From Gemmatimonadales bacterium UBA7889 (GTDB taxonomy: Bacteria; Gemmatimonadota; Gemmatimonadetes; Longimicrobiales; Gaopeijiaceae), in assembly GCA_002501085.1 (NCBI GenBank), contig DLRL01000099.1:3299-33303 (forward strand): a stretch of 30,005 bases of DNA, in the 5' to 3' direction. Under the pieces are notes generated by a model. The model saw only the letters and a program-made list of their open reading frames with translations. It was not told the DNA's origin and searched no databases. The position numbers were made by a program, and so were the translations under genes. Below, piece by piece: positions 16,169-23,471 of the stretch (position 1 is the first letter of the stretch; each line of letters begins with the position of its first letter).

Positions 16169-17275
16169 TTAGTCTAGTAACCTCAGGGGCATTACTAGAC
16201 ACAGATAGTCCAAATTCTCTGACCCTGAAGGCTCTATCGTCACAGCGCTTTCAGGTGCCTTAAAGGCTATATCTACTTCATCTGTAGGCATGTAGCGAAG
16301 TACTTCAAGAAGGTAACTTGCGTTAAACCCTATCTCTATCTCTTCCCCTTCATAGCCGACTTCAAGCTCATCTTGACCTTCTCCAAGATCAGGAGTGAGA
16401 ACATTTAAATGGAGTCTATTTGATTCAAATTTTAGTCGTATTCTGTGTGTTTGGTCAGATGCTACTACTGCCATTCTTCGTACCGCTGACTCTAGGGCCT
16501 TTTTATCGACAGTCGCTACTTTATCGTTATCACGCGGTATAACTGCCTCATAATTTGGATAGGTCCCTTCAATCAACCTCGTATATACCTCAGCAGTTCC
16601 GGCTCTAAAGCCTAGGTGGTTTCCACTTCGCGCCACTTCTAGCAATTCATCTTTCTTAAAAAGACGTTGTACCTGCTGAAGAGCTCCTGGTGGTACTATA
16701 AAGTCAGCCGAAGAAGTGTCCCCAGATTCTGCAGGAACACCCATACGCGCTAGGCGATGACCATTCGTTGAAACCATCCTCATCGCCCCATCCCGGAGTT
16801 CCCATAAGACTCCGTTGAGTATCGGTCTACTCTCTTCATTAGAAACTGCGAAGGATGTGTGATGAATCAGGCGATTTACATCCGTTCCTGTTACGCTCCA
16901 ACCTCCTTCAAAATCTACTTCTGGTAGCGAAGGAAATTCGTCAGCAGGGAGACCATTTAACTTAAAATGACCCCTGCCACTTTTGAGTTCGATCTGGGTT
17001 CCTATCGTGGATACTTCGACTGGCTGATCTGGTAATTCTTTTGTGATTTCTTGAAGCTTCTTACCAGGAGCAGTCAAGCTTCCATCTTCTCTCACATCAG
17101 CTGGAACCTTAATTCGAACTGCTACATCCAAATCCGTTCCACTCATCCAAACACTTCCGTTTTCAGCCTGAAAAAGGATGTTCGATAAAACCGGGAGTGT
17201 GGTTTTAGATGGAATACTTGCAGATACTGCGGCTAGACCATTGTGGAGGTTCTGTCGGGTGATCGTGAAGTTCAT
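16169..17275 (-). CDS. dnaN: DNA polymerase III beta subunit (sliding clamp)
   Basis: The 368-residue protein has the three-fold repeated clamp architecture. MNFTITRQNLHNGLAAVSASIPSKTTLPVLSNILF opens domain 1. The domain 2 block SNEESRPILNGVLWEL and the TNGHRLA motif follow. LIEGTYPNYEAVIP is in domain 3, and the chain ends with YLCLVMPLRL. The C-terminal MPxRL tail belongs to the pocket that binds polymerase and other clamp partners. AGGAA lies eight bases before the ATG. It is read away from oriC in the same direction as dnaA, with the origin between the two genes. By eye it is more AT-rich than its neighbours. Confidence 0.97.
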   Translation of the reverse strand: MNFTITRQNLHNGLAAVSASIPSKTTLPVLSNILFQAENGSVWMSGTDLDVAVRIKVPADVREDGSLTAPGKKLQEITKELPDQPVEVSTIGTQIELKSGRGHFKLNGLPADEFPSLPEVDFEGGWSVTGTDVNRLIHHTSFAVSNEESRPILNGVLWELRDGAMRMVSTNGHRLARMGVPAESGDTSSADFIVPPGALQQVQRLFKKDELLEVARSGNHLGFRAGTAEVYTRLIEGTYPNYEAVIPRDNDKVATVDKKALESAVRRMAVVASDQTHRIRLKFESNRLHLNVLTPDLGEGQDELEVGYEGEEIEIGFNASYLLEVLRYMPTDEVDIAFKAPESAVTIEPSGSENLDYLCLVMPLRLLD

Positions 17276-17350
17276 TTAGGCGGTTCCTGAAACGGACCGA
17301 GTAGGTTTCAACAGTGCTTAGATACTATGTCTTTTTATTAAAGAAAAACA

Positions 17351-17365
17351 TAGTAGTAGTAGTAG
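17351..17365. repeat. DnaA-trio array, (TAG)5, of the origin unwinding element
   Basis: Five exact TAG units are followed by one G and then two tandem DnaA-like boxes TGTGGAAG. On the opposite strand this reads DnaA boxes, then CC, then TACTACTACTACTA, then AT-rich DNA. That is the established order of box, GC spacer, trios and unwinding region, where DnaA filaments engage single strands. Confidence 0.7.
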
Positions 17366-17503
17366 GTGTGGAAGTGTGGAAGAAAGAAACAAGAACATCT
17401 CAATCTAGTAGGTTCTATAACTGTTTACTTTGATATGTTCCTAAGTGGAAAAGTGCAGGGTTTCTTCACTGATAATCCACAAAAATTAAGGAGAAAACAA
17501 AGG

Positions 17504-17540
17504 TGTGGATAAAGCGTAATTTATCCACGAGTTATCCACA
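17504..17540. promoter_or_regulatory. DnaA box cluster
   Basis: Three boxes lie within 37 bp: TGTGGATAA (17504-17512, perfect, reverse), TTATCCACG (17521-17529, one mismatch) and TTATCCACA (17532-17540, perfect). A fourth box with one mismatch is at 17473-17481. The cluster abuts the dnaA stop codon. Confidence 0.88.
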
Positions 17541-17542
17541 CC

Positions 17543-18940
17543 TTAGCGAGGAGTGCTATCTGTACCTGCGAAGTCTTCTCTCGCAGCCTGTACTAATTCC
17601 CTAAATACCGGATCCTGTTCCATCTCTTCCTCAACCTTTCGTATGGAGTGAATCACGGTCGAGTGATCTCTTCCTCCGAAGAATTCTCCTATCTGGACGA
17701 GCGACAGATCGAAGGCTTCTTTGATAAGGAACATAGCCACTTGTCGAGGGACGGTTAAATCTTTTGTGCGCCGTTTAGAGGTAAGGGCATCAGCACGAAC
17801 CCTCCATCTACGAGCAACAATTTCTCTAAGTCTTTCTGGAGAAAGAACCGGCCCTTTTTCTCGTTGTTGCCCCAAGGCACCCCGGAATGCGGCCCTAGCT
17901 AAGTCGGGAGTAATTTCCCGGTTGGTCAGTGAAGAGTACGCCAAAAGCTTGATCACCGCTCCCTCAAGCTCACGTACTGAGGCGGTGCATGAGTGGGCAA
18001 TGAACTCGATTACCTCTGAGTCTAGGCTGAACCCGTCATCGGCTGCTTTCTTCTGTAGGATGGCCATTCGGGTTTCGTAGTCCGGTGGCTTCACGTCCAC
18101 GACCAGGCCCCACTCAAAACGGGATACAAGTCGGTTCTCAAGGCCCGAGAGGTCTTTAGGTGGCCTGTCACTTGTTAGGACAATTTGACGTTGGGCATCA
18201 TAGAGCGCATTGAATGTGTGGAAGAACTCTTCCTGCGTTCGCTCTTTCCCTTCTAGGAAGTGGATGTCGTCTACGAGCAGTAAATCCATCTCCCGATACT
18301 GCCTTCTAAATGCTGCGGTGGTCCCCTGCTGGATAGACGCGACCAGCTCGTTCATGAATTGTTCCGACGAGACATAACAGACACTCCCCTGGGGATTCTC
18401 GCTCCCCATGTGGTGTCCGATGGCATGCATTAGATGTGTTTTTCCTAACCCAACGCCTCCATAAAGGAATAGGGGGTTGTACGTTTTAGCGGGCCGATTA
18501 GCTACTGCTCTAGCAGCAGCTGCAGCGAGTTGGTTATCAGCCCCAACCACGAACCGCTCGAAAGTGTAACGGTCATTAAGCAATGGTACGGTCTTGGAGT
18601 TTGGCGGAGAGGGAGAGATGCTCAGGTCAGCAGCGTCCTCAGTCAGCGGAGCAGTAAGATCGATCGAAGCGACTGGAGCTGATGAACCCGTGGCAGAACA
18701 AGTGACCGTGATTTTGATAGGCTTGCCGAGGATTGCTTCTGAAGATGCGGATAGAGCGGGTCCGAACTTGTCCTCAAGCCACTCCACATGGAAACGCGAA
18801 GGTACCTCAAGATGCAGCTCGTTTGAAGTAAAGGCGACGGCTACAGCGGGCTTAACCCATGTCAGGTAACTCTGCTCAGGAACGGAGGCTTGGACTGACT
18901 CTCGGATCCGACTCCATAATTCAGGGGCAGTTAATTCCAC
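17543..18940 (-). CDS. dnaA: Chromosomal replication initiator protein DnaA
   Basis: The 465-residue protein has all four DnaA domains. Domain I (1-80, LWSRIRESVQASVPEQSYLTWV) mediates self-contact and helicase loading. A variable linker spans about 85-120. The AAA+ domain (about 121-340) contains Walker A GGVGLGKT (161-168), Walker B LLVDDIHF (221-228) and the arginine-finger region ENRLVSRFEWGL. The C-terminal helix-turn-helix domain IV ends with the DnaA signature GGRDHSTVIHSI (about 422-433), which reads DnaA boxes. The start is GTG. It is transcribed towards oriC and dnaN. On the other side a 271-290 bp divergent region separates it from rnpA/rpmH. Confidence 0.98.
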   Translation of the reverse strand: MELTAPELWSRIRESVQASVPEQSYLTWVKPAVAVAFTSNELHLEVPSRFHVEWLEDKFGPALSASSEAILGKPIKITVTCSATGSSAPVASIDLTAPLTEDAADLSISPSPPNSKTVPLLNDRYTFERFVVGADNQLAAAAARAVANRPAKTYNPLFLYGGVGLGKTHLMHAIGHHMGSENPQGSVCYVSSEQFMNELVASIQQGTTAAFRRQYREMDLLLVDDIHFLEGKERTQEEFFHTFNALYDAQRQIVLTSDRPPKDLSGLENRLVSRFEWGLVVDVKPPDYETRMAILQKKAADDGFSLDSEVIEFIAHSCTASVRELEGAVIKLLAYSSLTNREITPDLARAAFRGALGQQREKGPVLSPERLREIVARRWRVRADALTSKRRTKDLTVPRQVAMFLIKEAFDLSLVQIGEFFGGRDHSTVIHSIRKVEEEMEQDPVFRELVQAAREDFAGTDSTPR

Positions 18941-19044
18941 GAGGTCTCTTCGTCAGCGGAGGGGATCCAGGGTGAGGAATAGCTAGAGACTGTGGGCATG
19001 GAGTACGGCGGACCTGCATCATTCGAAGGTGATACTGACGGGCG

Positions 19045-19058
19045 GGGTTGGCCAACCC
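19045..19058. promoter_or_regulatory. Perfect 14-bp palindrome in the dnaA-rpmH divergent region
   Basis: GGGTTGGCCAACCC is self-complementary and lies about 105 bp upstream of the dnaA start. No DnaA box occurs nearby. It could be an operator for dnaA or for the rpmH/rnpA operon, but nothing else in the window shares it. Confidence 0.3.
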
Positions 19059-19153
19059 GGGGCGCCGAACCTACCAAGCGAATCTCTAAAAATCAAACTT
19101 CTACATTCTCGGGCGGGCTTAGGGTATTCGTGCGGGGCTGAAGATGGTCACCG

Positions 19154-19183
19154 TTGACGCTTTCTCGCCGGCTCGGCTATCTT
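19154..19183 (+). promoter_or_regulatory. Candidate promoter of the rnpA/rpmH operon
   Basis: TTGACG (19154-19159) and TATCTT (19178-19183) are 18 bp apart. The start point would be near 19190, upstream of the rnpA start codons at 19201 and 19213. A second perfect -10 hexamer, TATAAT, lies at 19209-19214 and would start transcripts beyond those codons. Confidence 0.45.
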
Positions 19184-19212
19184 TTTCAGCTCGTTTCTGG
19201 ATGCAAGATATA

Positions 19213-19761
19213 ATGGATTGGCCTACTCCCGATGAAGCCGACATACAAGCCACGGAATCGCAAAAGAGTCAACACACATGGATTCCGCGCACGGATGAAA
19301 ACTCGCGGCGGCCGAAGGGCTCTCAATCGTCGTCGGAGGCGGGGTCGCGCTCGACTGGTAGTCTCGATCGGTCGCAAGTAGCACCAGCCAGGGCGGACCG
19401 CTCAGAACACTTCCCGAGAAGTGTTCGGATTCGGCGGAGCAATGAAATCCAGGAGATCCTCCAGCAAGGTAAACGGGAGAGTACGGGGAATCTCGAGATC
19501 TTTTTCGCCAGTCCTAAGGCGTCGGTTTCCCGGTTCGGCCTAATTGTACCGAAACATGGACAACGAATTGTGGACCGGAACCGACTTAAAAGGCGATTAC
19601 GCGAAATTGGTCGGCGAAGGGTAATCCCTCACTTGAGCTCACAGGGTCGCGAAGGAGACGTGCTCATTCGGGCTACGCGCTCAGCATACAGGGCGAGTTT
19701 TTCTGAGCTCGAGAGGGAAATAAACGAAGCGGTGGAGGGGTTTTGTTCAAAAGAATCCTGA
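19213..19761 (+). CDS. rnpA: RNase P protein component with N-terminal extension that overlaps rpmH
   Basis: The C-terminal 115 residues are a normal RnpA: VRIRRSNEIQEILQQGKR, FGLIVPKHG, then the RNA-binding RNR motif DRNRLKRRLREIGRR, and a final ELEREINEAVEGF helix. It forms the protein part of RNase P, which matures tRNA 5' ends. No ATG, GTG or TTG occurs in this frame between 19216 and the conserved core (about 19423), while the frame is open from 19144. The start must be at 19213 (182 aa), 19201 or earlier, unless a rare codon such as ATT is used. The protein therefore has a Ser/Arg-rich extension of about 65 residues read through the whole of rpmH in another frame, as in Thermus. The last 19 bases overlap yidD. 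Confidence 0.82.
   Translation: MDWPTPDEADIQATESQKSQHTWIPRTDENSRRPKGSQSSSEAGSRSTGSLDRSQVAPARADRSEHFPRSVRIRRSNEIQEILQQGKRESTGNLEIFFASPKASVSRFGLIVPKHGQRIVDRNRLKRRLREIGRRRVIPHLSSQGREGDVLIRATRSAYRASFSELEREINEAVEGFCSKES
19232..19381 (+). CDS. rpmH: 50S ribosomal protein L34
   Basis: A 49-residue reading frame gives a textbook L34: it begins MKPTYKPRNRKRVNTHGFRA and continues RMKTRGGRRALNRRRRRGRA, ending VVSIGRK. Length and all conserved positions fit. It lies +1 relative to the rnpA frame and completely inside it, so the same 150 bp code for two proteins. No strong Shine-Dalgarno sequence precedes the ATG. Expression probably depends on the promoters just upstream. Confidence 0.97.
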   Translation: MKPTYKPRNRKRVNTHGFRARMKTRGGRRALNRRRRRGRARLVVSIGRK

Positions 19762-20009
19762 TTGCGATTATCCGGGGATACCAAAGCGGAATATCGGTTT
19801 GGACACCACCGACCTGTAGGTTCGTCCCCACATGCTCTGAGTATGCGATTGAAGTGATTCAGTTGCATGGAGCCGCAAGGGGTATCTGGCTTGCAGTACG
19901 CCGAATCGGTCGTTGCCATCCTTGGGGTGACTTCGGGCCTGATCCCGTGCCCCCGAGAGTGGAAATGAATTCGGCTGAGAGAGCATGTGTTACGGAGAGG
20001 GTTAGATGA
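19743..20009 (+). CDS. yidD: Membrane protein insertion efficiency factor YidD
   Basis: The 88-residue protein shows the YidD pattern: IAIIRGYQSGIS, then CRFVPTCSEYAIEVIQLHGAARG with its conserved cysteines, and CHPWGDFGPDPVP. It is a small membrane-associated helper of YidC-dependent insertion. The start is TTG, overlapping the end of rnpA by 19 bases. Its stop overlaps the yidC start by four bases, so the three genes are translationally coupled. The order rpmH-rnpA-yidD-yidC is the classical one near bacterial origins. Confidence 0.93.
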   Translation: MFKRILIAIIRGYQSGISVWTPPTCRFVPTCSEYAIEVIQLHGAARGIWLAVRRIGRCHPWGDFGPDPVPPRVEMNSAERACVTERVR

Positions 20010-21703
20010 ACTTTCAAGCCCGCTTTGTCCTAGCATTATCACTCATGTTCTTGGTCATGATGATGACGAACGTGCTGTTTCCGCCCGTTATCCCTGATGA
20101 AGCTGTTTCAGCGGATAGTGCAACGGGAGCTGAGCCGTCCGCTGAGGCAGTTCCTGCGATGCCCGAAATTGCTCCATCGCCGAGTGAGGTGCCAGAAACA
20201 ATAGAGGATGAAGCACTCCCGGAAGAGAAGAGGGTCGTCGTATCCAGCCCACTCTATCGGTTCGAGTTCTCCAATGTCGGTGCCAGGCTGCATGTGGCAG
20301 AAATGTCCCAATTTGAGCCATTAAACCATGACGGTCTCCTCGATCTGATCCCAGACGGCGCAGAGGGGTATCTCGGGCAAAAGCTGGTGGTTGGAGCCGA
20401 TACCCTAGACCTATCAAGGGTGCCATTCACTGTTGAGCCGGAAGACGGACTCGCCCTGGAGGCCGGTGCGGACGCACAGATACTGCGTTTCACGTACCAA
20501 CATCCTACAAGCGCATTCAGGTTCGAGACCGAGTATGAGTTTAGTCCCGATGAGTACACCATCCGTGTCAGAGGGAGAGCCTCGGGCGTGGATCGTCCTC
20601 AGCTTTTGACGGACCTAGGCGATGGGCTGGCCTTTGCTGAGGCGGACTCTGCGATGGAAGCACGTGAGATGGGATATGTGTACAACCATGTGCAGGAGGG
20701 CATCGACGAGACACTTACGAGTAAAGCAGAGCGGATGATTGTGGAAGGTCCGCTGCTGTGGGGGGCACTTCGCAACAAGTTCTTCCTTTTGGCGATCCTT
20801 GCTGGCGAAAGCAATGAAGCGACCACAGAGGGGGGCTATCTCGGGGGACTGCTCGTTGAAGAGAGCCACCTGCCTGAACGGTTCCAAGTGACTGCCGCTC
20901 AAGTGGTTGGGGCCGAGGGCGATTTTGTTTACAGGCTCTTTTTAGGGCCTCAGGACTTCGAGATGCTGAGTGCAATCGGTTGGGATATCCAGAATGTGAA
21001 TCCCTATGGTTGGTCGTTTTTCCAAGTGATCCTGAAGCCATTTGTTTCTCTGATCACAAAGATTCTCATTTGGGTTCATTCAAATTTGAATTTGGGGTAC
21101 GGGTGGGTGTTGATTCTGTTTGGTGTGGGCATGCGTATAGTGTTGTTTCCGCTGAACCAAAAAGCGATGAAGTCTCAGTTAAAAAATATGGCCGTCCAAC
21201 CTCTTCTTAAGGAAATCCAAGAGAAGTACAAGGACAATCCGGAGAAACTTACGAAGGAGATGAAGAAGCTATACACGGAACATGGCTTCAATCCGCTTGG
21301 TGGATGCCTACCGATGCTTCTGCCTTGGCCAATGCTCATCGCATTCTTTTTCGTATTCCAGAGCACAATTGAGTTACGCGGCGTGCCTTTCCTCTGGCTA
21401 CCTGATCTGTCGACGAAGGACCCTACCTACGTACTACCCTTCTTCCTCGGTGCATCGATGTTTCTGATGCAGTACGTGAGCTACAAATCGATGGATACTC
21501 CGAATCCACAACTGAAGATGATGATGTACCTCATGCCGCCATTCATGATATTCATCTTCATGAACCTTGCGAGTGGGCTGAACCTCTACTACGCGACAGC
21601 GAATATTGCGACGATTCCTCAGCAGATGTACATCGCTAGGGAGCGAAAAAAGATGCAGGGCATGAAGCCTCTCGGCCGCTCCCCACCAAGCCCTGGCGGA
21701 TAG
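20006..21703 (+). CDS. yidC: Membrane protein insertase YidC (long form)
   Basis: This 565-residue insertase is of the Gram-negative type. An N-terminal membrane helix (about 6-27) and an acidic, proline-rich linker (30-75) lead to a large periplasmic beta-sandwich domain (about 75-335). The C-terminal insertase core with five helices follows, including GWSFFQVILKPFVSLITKIL, GYGWVLILFGVGMRIVLFPL, NQKAMKSQLKNMAVQPLLKE and GCLPMLLPWPMLIAFFFVF. The KAMKSQ...PLLKEIQEKYKDNPEKLTKE cytoplasmic hairpin is typical. GGAGAGG lies before the ATG. The periplasmic domain supports a diderm cell envelope. Confidence 0.97.
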   Translation: MNFQARFVLALSLMFLVMMMTNVLFPPVIPDEAVSADSATGAEPSAEAVPAMPEIAPSPSEVPETIEDEALPEEKRVVVSSPLYRFEFSNVGARLHVAEMSQFEPLNHDGLLDLIPDGAEGYLGQKLVVGADTLDLSRVPFTVEPEDGLALEAGADAQILRFTYQHPTSAFRFETEYEFSPDEYTIRVRGRASGVDRPQLLTDLGDGLAFAEADSAMEAREMGYVYNHVQEGIDETLTSKAERMIVEGPLLWGALRNKFFLLAILAGESNEATTEGGYLGGLLVEESHLPERFQVTAAQVVGAEGDFVYRLFLGPQDFEMLSAIGWDIQNVNPYGWSFFQVILKPFVSLITKILIWVHSNLNLGYGWVLILFGVGMRIVLFPLNQKAMKSQLKNMAVQPLLKEIQEKYKDNPEKLTKEMKKLYTEHGFNPLGGCLPMLLPWPMLIAFFFVFQSTIELRGVPFLWLPDLSTKDPTYVLPFFLGASMFLMQYVSYKSMDTPNPQLKMMMYLMPPFMIFIFMNLASGLNLYYATANIATIPQQMYIARERKKMQGMKPLGRSPPSPGG

Positions 21704-21706
21704 GCT

Positions 21707-21733
21707 AGGCGTAAACGCCTTAACTGTTCTTTT
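21707..21733 (+). terminator. Weak hairpin with T-rich tail after yidC
   Basis: AGGCGT and ACGCCT pair around AA at 21707-21720, and TTAACTGTTCTTTT follows. The stem is short, so it may only attenuate read-through into mnmE. Confidence 0.25.
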
Positions 21734-21751
21734 CGAGGGAGCTAGACGAGT

Positions 21752-23119
21752 GTGGACGTAGACACGATTGCGGCCATTTCAACCGGACCCGGTGTTGGTG
21801 CAATCGCTATGGTCCGGGTTTCGGGCCCGGAGGCTGGCGAGGTGCTTCTTCAGCTGGCACCAGCGCTAGACGAAATCCCTGCCCCGAGAATGGCGAGAGT
21901 GATAGATGTCTGTGAGCCAGACGATGGAGAGGTCATTGATAGAGCTGTCGCCACGTACTATCGGAAGCCGGAGAGCTACACGGGCGAAGACGTCGTTGAG
22001 CTTACTTGCCATGGGGGTGTTATGGCTCCCCGCCTTGTACTTAGCGCCTGTCTAGCGGCCGGAGCTCGGCAGGCAGAGGCTGGGGAGTTTACGAAGAGGG
22101 CGTACCTGCGGGGGAAACTTGACCTCATCCAGGCAGAAGCCGTTTCAGATCTAATTGATGCCCGAAGTAGAGCTTTTCACCGTGCAGCACTGCGGCATAT
22201 GGAACGTGGACTATCGGCTAGAATCACAGGTCTTCGTGAGAGCTTGGTGCACCTAGAGTCCCTTCTGGTTCACCATATAGATTTTCCGGAAGAAGACGAG
22301 CCCCCGGTGGCATTGAATGTGATTGCAGAAGAAGCGAAAAGGGTTGTTCAAGAACTGGACGCACTACTCGCCACAGCTCCAGAAGGGGAACTTCTTCGAG
22401 AAGGAGCGCTCACTGTGTTTGCCGGACGACCAAATGCAGGGAAATCCTCAGTGTTTAATGCCCTGCTGGGAGAGGAACGAGCGATCGTTACAGAAGAACC
22501 GGGAACGACTCGTGATGCGCTAGAGGAAACGGTTCAGTTAAGCGGCTTCCCGTTCAGGCTGGTCGATACCGCGGGACTCCGGGAATCCGAGGGGCGCGTT
22601 GAACAACTCGGTATCGAAGTGGCGTTAAGGTACCTGAAGGGCGCCGACATAGTGCTATTCTGCATTCCAGCCCCTGAGGAAACCTCCGAGGAAGACAGGA
22701 GTTTTCTCGAAAAGATCACGGCACCTGTCGTTCTCCTGGAAACCAAGGTGGATCTAACAGACGGTCCTGAGCGGGACACTACAGAACTCGGAGGGTTGGC
22801 CGGAGCGATCCGGGTTTCAGCTTCGTCAGGACAGGGGCTAGACCAGATCCGGCAGCTTCTCCCAGAATTAGCCTACTCAGGCTTAGTAGGAAGCCTTGGA
22901 GACCAGCCAATCCTTACGCGCCAGCGCCATATCCGTGCCCTAAAGATTGCTCGCTCCGAGGTGGAACTTTTCAGAAGCTCTCTTAAGGACGGTCTCCCGG
23001 CGGAAATAGCTTCGACTCATCTTCGGCCAGCTGAGACAGCGCTGGAGGAAGTTTTAGGAGTGATTACCGTTGACGACGTCTTAGATGTAGTGTTCCGAGA
23101 GTTTTGTGTAGGGAAATGA
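21752..23119 (+). CDS. mnmE: tRNA uridine-5-carboxymethylaminomethyl modification GTPase MnmE
   Basis: The 455-residue protein works with MnmG to modify U34 of several tRNAs. The N-terminal folate-binding domain (1-120) begins DTIAAISTGPGVGAIAMVRVSG. A helical domain carries an inserted G domain: Walker A GRPNAGKS (225-232), PGTTRD (250-255), DTAG (272-275) and TKVD (331-334, a TKxD variant of the usual NKxD). The C-terminus ends in CVGK; that cysteine is the conserved functional residue of the family. The start is GTG. It is 48 bp after yidC. Confidence 0.97.
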   Translation: MDVDTIAAISTGPGVGAIAMVRVSGPEAGEVLLQLAPALDEIPAPRMARVIDVCEPDDGEVIDRAVATYYRKPESYTGEDVVELTCHGGVMAPRLVLSACLAAGARQAEAGEFTKRAYLRGKLDLIQAEAVSDLIDARSRAFHRAALRHMERGLSARITGLRESLVHLESLLVHHIDFPEEDEPPVALNVIAEEAKRVVQELDALLATAPEGELLREGALTVFAGRPNAGKSSVFNALLGEERAIVTEEPGTTRDALEETVQLSGFPFRLVDTAGLRESEGRVEQLGIEVALRYLKGADIVLFCIPAPEETSEEDRSFLEKITAPVVLLETKVDLTDGPERDTTELGGLAGAIRVSASSGQGLDQIRQLLPELAYSGLVGSLGDQPILTRQRHIRALKIARSEVELFRSSLKDGLPAEIASTHLRPAETALEEVLGVITVDDVLDVVFREFCVGK

Positions 23120-23133
23120 CAAGGCAGACATAA

Positions 23134-23469
23134 GTGGCTGAAGATTATCCAGCTGAACCAGTGTCGGAGCCTAAGGACCAAGCATGTCTGAAGGTACTGG
23201 TGCGAGCTTATCGCGTTACGGGGCGAGTGCAGGGTGTCGGCTTCCGTTGGTTCACCAGTCGTGCTGCAAAAGGGCTGGGGATATCCGGGACAGTGCAGAA
23301 TCATCCTGACGGATCAGTCAGAGTCCATGCAAGAGGTGCTCTGGCTGTGCTCGATCAACTAGAAGCAACAATTGCAAGAGGACCGATGGCAGCAAGAGTA
23401 GAGGCCGTAGAGAGAGTAGGGCCGCCACAAACAATCAAGGCTGAAGGCTTCCGGATCGAGAGGGCTTAG
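23134..23469 (+). CDS. acyP: Acylphosphatase
   Basis: The 111-residue protein contains the complete acylphosphatase signature GRVQGVGFRWFTSRAAKGLGISGTVQNHPDGSVRV. The catalytic arginine is in GVGFR and the asparagine in GTVQN. It would hydrolyse acyl phosphates such as carbamoyl phosphate or 1,3-bisphosphoglycerate in the cytoplasm. An acidic stretch of about 20 residues precedes the roughly 90-residue domain; a GTG nine codons later is an alternative to the GTG used here. It sits 14 bp after mnmE and two bases before mnmG, splitting two genes that act in one complex. Confidence 0.92.
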   Translation: MAEDYPAEPVSEPKDQACLKVLVRAYRVTGRVQGVGFRWFTSRAAKGLGISGTVQNHPDGSVRVHARGALAVLDQLEATIARGPMAARVEAVERVGPPQTIKAEGFRIERA

Positions 23470-23471
23470 TA

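Larger units (their letters stand above)
17276..17542. other. oriC: Replication origin (oriC) between dnaA and dnaN
   Basis: This intergenic stretch holds two perfect DnaA boxes (17504-17512 as TGTGGATAA, 17532-17540 as TTATCCACA) and two one-mismatch boxes (17473-17481 TAATCCACA, 17521-17529 TTATCCACG). Two tandem degenerate boxes (17367-17375 and 17375-17383, TGTGGAAG) lie next to five TAG trinucleotides at 17351-17365. An AT-rich tract flanks these at about 17325-17350. The AT tract, trinucleotide array and DnaA boxes have the order and orientation of the bacterial basal unwinding system with DnaA-trios. The region also serves as the dnaN leader and the dnaA 3' end. Confidence 0.9.

Noticed and set aside
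17351..17365. (TAG)5 as a simple microsatellite.
   Set aside because: Its position next to DnaA-like boxes and an AT-rich tract in the dnaA-dnaN gap fits a DnaA-trio array better than random slippage.
7664..21727. The 14-mer AACGCCTTAACTGT occurs both after tRNA-Asn (7664-7677) and after yidC (21714-21727).
   Set aside because: In 30 kb a shared 14-mer is expected about once by chance, and flanking bases differ.
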